A stretch of DNA of 7,085 nucleotides from contig DMNR01000139.1 of the NCBI GenBank assembly GCA_003452655.1, positions 1 to 7,085 of the forward strand. Direction: 5' to 3'. Position 1 is the first letter of the stretch. The number at the start of each line of letters is the position of its first letter. The DNA is from Actinomycetota bacterium (GTDB lineage: Bacteria > Actinomycetota > Actinomycetes > S36-B12 > UBA10799). Positions 6,126 to 7,085 of the stretch are shown one piece after another. Made by a program: the position numbers and the translations under genes. The notes under the pieces were generated by a model. It was not told the origin of the DNA. It ran no database searches and worked only from the letters and a program-made list of their open reading frames with translations.

Positions 6126-6689
6126 TGGGAATCTTCCACGATTTGCGTCAGGGGTCCTTATAGACGAGAATCGTCCGTATTTTGCCCAATGGTCAAACAA
6201 CATGGAAGATCTCTGCATTATCTCCGTAGTAGACGAATATGCTGACGCCTATGACCTTATTTTTGCGCAAACAGAACAGGTTTCTATTCGTCAACGCAAA
6301 CAATACCTTCGCCAAAATTATCAACACGGGATTTTGGTGAAATCGTGGGACAAGTTGTACCATTTTAGTGAAAAAGAAGCATTAAATGGGACGCATTCTA
6401 CACAATCAGAACGGAAAACAAAGCATTTTAACCCACCGACTTGCATCTTGCAACATAACGCCAGAATTGCCAGAATTGGCGAAGGTATTGGCAAACCGAG
6501 CAGGTTTCTATTCTCCAAAAGTAACAAAAACGTATTGGGCACGGTGATACTGAAATCGAAGAAACGCACGTGTTCGCCGCTTTGCGCTCTTGCGGTCTAT
6601 TGCAGACAGGACTGTTTCACATGAAAGACCCCAAACCACCAGGATCTTCGGTTCTGACGCTTTTTCGATTCCGTCAGCATCTTGCCTAA
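6121..6689 (+). pseudogene. Truncated gene with two frameshifts, unknown function
   Basis: Three consecutive frames join into one protein-like sequence. Frame one is open from 6121 (after a stop at 6118-6120) through ATG 6202 to about 6384, including VVDEYADAYDLIFAQ and WDKLYHFSEKEAL. It continues one base later from 6386 (MGRILHNQNGKQSILTHRLA) to a TGA at 6545-6547. It continues one base later again to TAA at 6687-6689 (DTEIEETHVFAALRSCGLLQ). Each change equals one extra base, and AAA (6384-6386) and AAAAA (6526-6530) are natural slip sites. Coding sense before ATG 6202 (for example VLIDENRPYFAQWSNN) suggests the 5' end is also missing. GC is about 40%, well below all neighbours, indicating separate origin. 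The 140-residue ORF from 6202 is the first segment plus out-of-frame tail. The family is not recognised. Confidence 0.6.
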
Positions 6690-6738
6690 TACACAAACAC
6701 TGCTATTTCCGTGACTTGTCTTTAGTATACATTTTACG

Positions 6739-6803
6739 AGTCTCCCTGCAAATGTCGGCCTGCTCCAAGATATCGAGCAGGCCGACGGTCTTCAGGGGAG
6801 ACT
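6739..6803 (-). terminator. Long bipartite terminator hairpin after DNRLRE gene
   Basis: A perfect 12-bp stem (GTCGGCCTGCTC at 6754-6765, GAGCAGGCCGAC at 6775-6786) closes a 9-base loop. An outer 8-bp stem (AGTCTCCC at 6739-6746, GGGAGACT at 6796-6803) extends it. It begins 28 bases beyond the minus-strand stop at 6832. On that strand the inner stem is followed by ATTTGC, a short T run, so it is probably an intrinsic terminator. It also separates the flank from the decayed gene. Confidence 0.6.
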
Positions 6804-6831
6804 AGAGGTCAGCCGATCCTGTATCTTCTGA

Positions 6832-7085
6832 TCACGGTTCTGTCCGGTAGTACACCCGGATGTATCCCAGCTTGGAGGGATCCCAGTACTCCTTGGTCGC
6901 CAGGCCGTAGTGGACGCCTGAGGCGTTGACGCTGGAGTTGATGAGGAAGCCCTGGTTCTGGCCGCTGCGCAGCATGTCCTGCACCGCCGCGGTGATGTCC
7001 AGCCGCAGCCAGGTGCCGATCTTGCCCGAGCCGAGGTTAGTCGACGGTCCGGCCATCCCGAAGTCGCCGCCGGGGGTGGTCCACG
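6832..7085 (-). CDS. DNRLRE-domain protein, C-terminal fragment
   Basis: The last 83 codons of a gene that starts beyond the right edge of the window. The reading frame continues unbroken from the edge (WTTPGGDFGMAG) to the stop at 6832, so ATG 7056 is not the true start. The segment GTWLRLDITAAVQDMLRSGQ, then GFLINSS and the final GYIRVYYRTEP, match the C-terminal half of DNRLRE domains, beta-sandwich modules of about 160 residues found in secreted and cell-surface proteins. GC is about 65%, the highest in the window, consistent with host backbone. It has no evident link to the defence operon. The function of the full protein cannot be told from this fragment. Confidence 0.75.
   Translation of the reverse strand, partial: WTTPGGDFGMAGPSTNLGSGKIGTWLRLDITAAVQDMLRSGQNQGFLINSSVNASGVHYGLATKEYWDPSKLGYIRVYYRTEP

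Noticed and set aside
6202..6624. A 140-codon intact gene starting at ATG 6202
   Set aside because: Only its first ~60 codons look coding. After 6384 the coding sense moves to another frame, so the ORF's tail is out of frame; it was recorded as a pseudogene instead.
1..7085. CRISPR array, tRNA or rRNA gene, or complete insertion sequence
   Set aside because: No regularly spaced repeats, no cloverleaf-like or ribosomal RNA sequence, and no transposase gene with terminal inverted repeats could be seen by eye.

Overview
The window reads as a mosaic bacterial genomic island. Its core, on the minus strand, is a compact operon of four intact genes (about 5822 down to 776) with roughly 55-60% GC. 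Both edges and the stretch beside the operon differ in composition. The right edge holds the high-GC 3' end of a DNRLRE-type surface/secreted protein gene, next to a much more AT-rich (about 40% GC) decayed gene. The left edge holds only short gene-like fragments. The host cannot be named; the high-GC right flank suggests a moderately to strongly GC-rich bacterium that acquired this cassette.

Layout from left to right: 1-775 has a strong hairpin (51-90), short gene-like remnants on both strands and a small ORF behind a TATAAT box, but no convincing full-length gene. 776-2086 (minus) is an amino-type SAM-dependent DNA methyltransferase (DPFSGSGT and TSPPY motifs). 2071-3138 (minus) is a PD-(D/E)XK nuclease-like protein. 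3173-3802 (minus) is a small winged-helix-like 'middle component' protein. 3804-5822 (minus) is a short-armed SMC/Rad50-like ABC ATPase with a four-cysteine zinc apex. 5819-5935 (minus) is a possible 38-codon ORF with a good ribosome binding site, whose stop overlaps the ATPase start as ATGA. 6121-6689 (plus) is a truncated gene with two frameshifts. 6739-6803 is a long terminator-like hairpin, and 6832-7085 (minus) is the DNRLRE gene fragment.

How the genes may work together: the transcription order is (small ORF) - SMC-like ATPase - middle component - nuclease - methyltransferase, with junctions that overlap or nearly touch. An SMC-like ATPase, a small middle protein and a nuclease effector match the logic of ABC-three-component and Lamassu-type defence systems. 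The co-transcribed DNA methyltransferase adds the self-marking logic of restriction-modification. The inference is a hybrid anti-phage or anti-plasmid system in which the ATPase complex senses or loads on foreign DNA, the nuclease cuts it, and methylation protects the host. Family-level calls rest on visible motifs; the system-level role is inferred.
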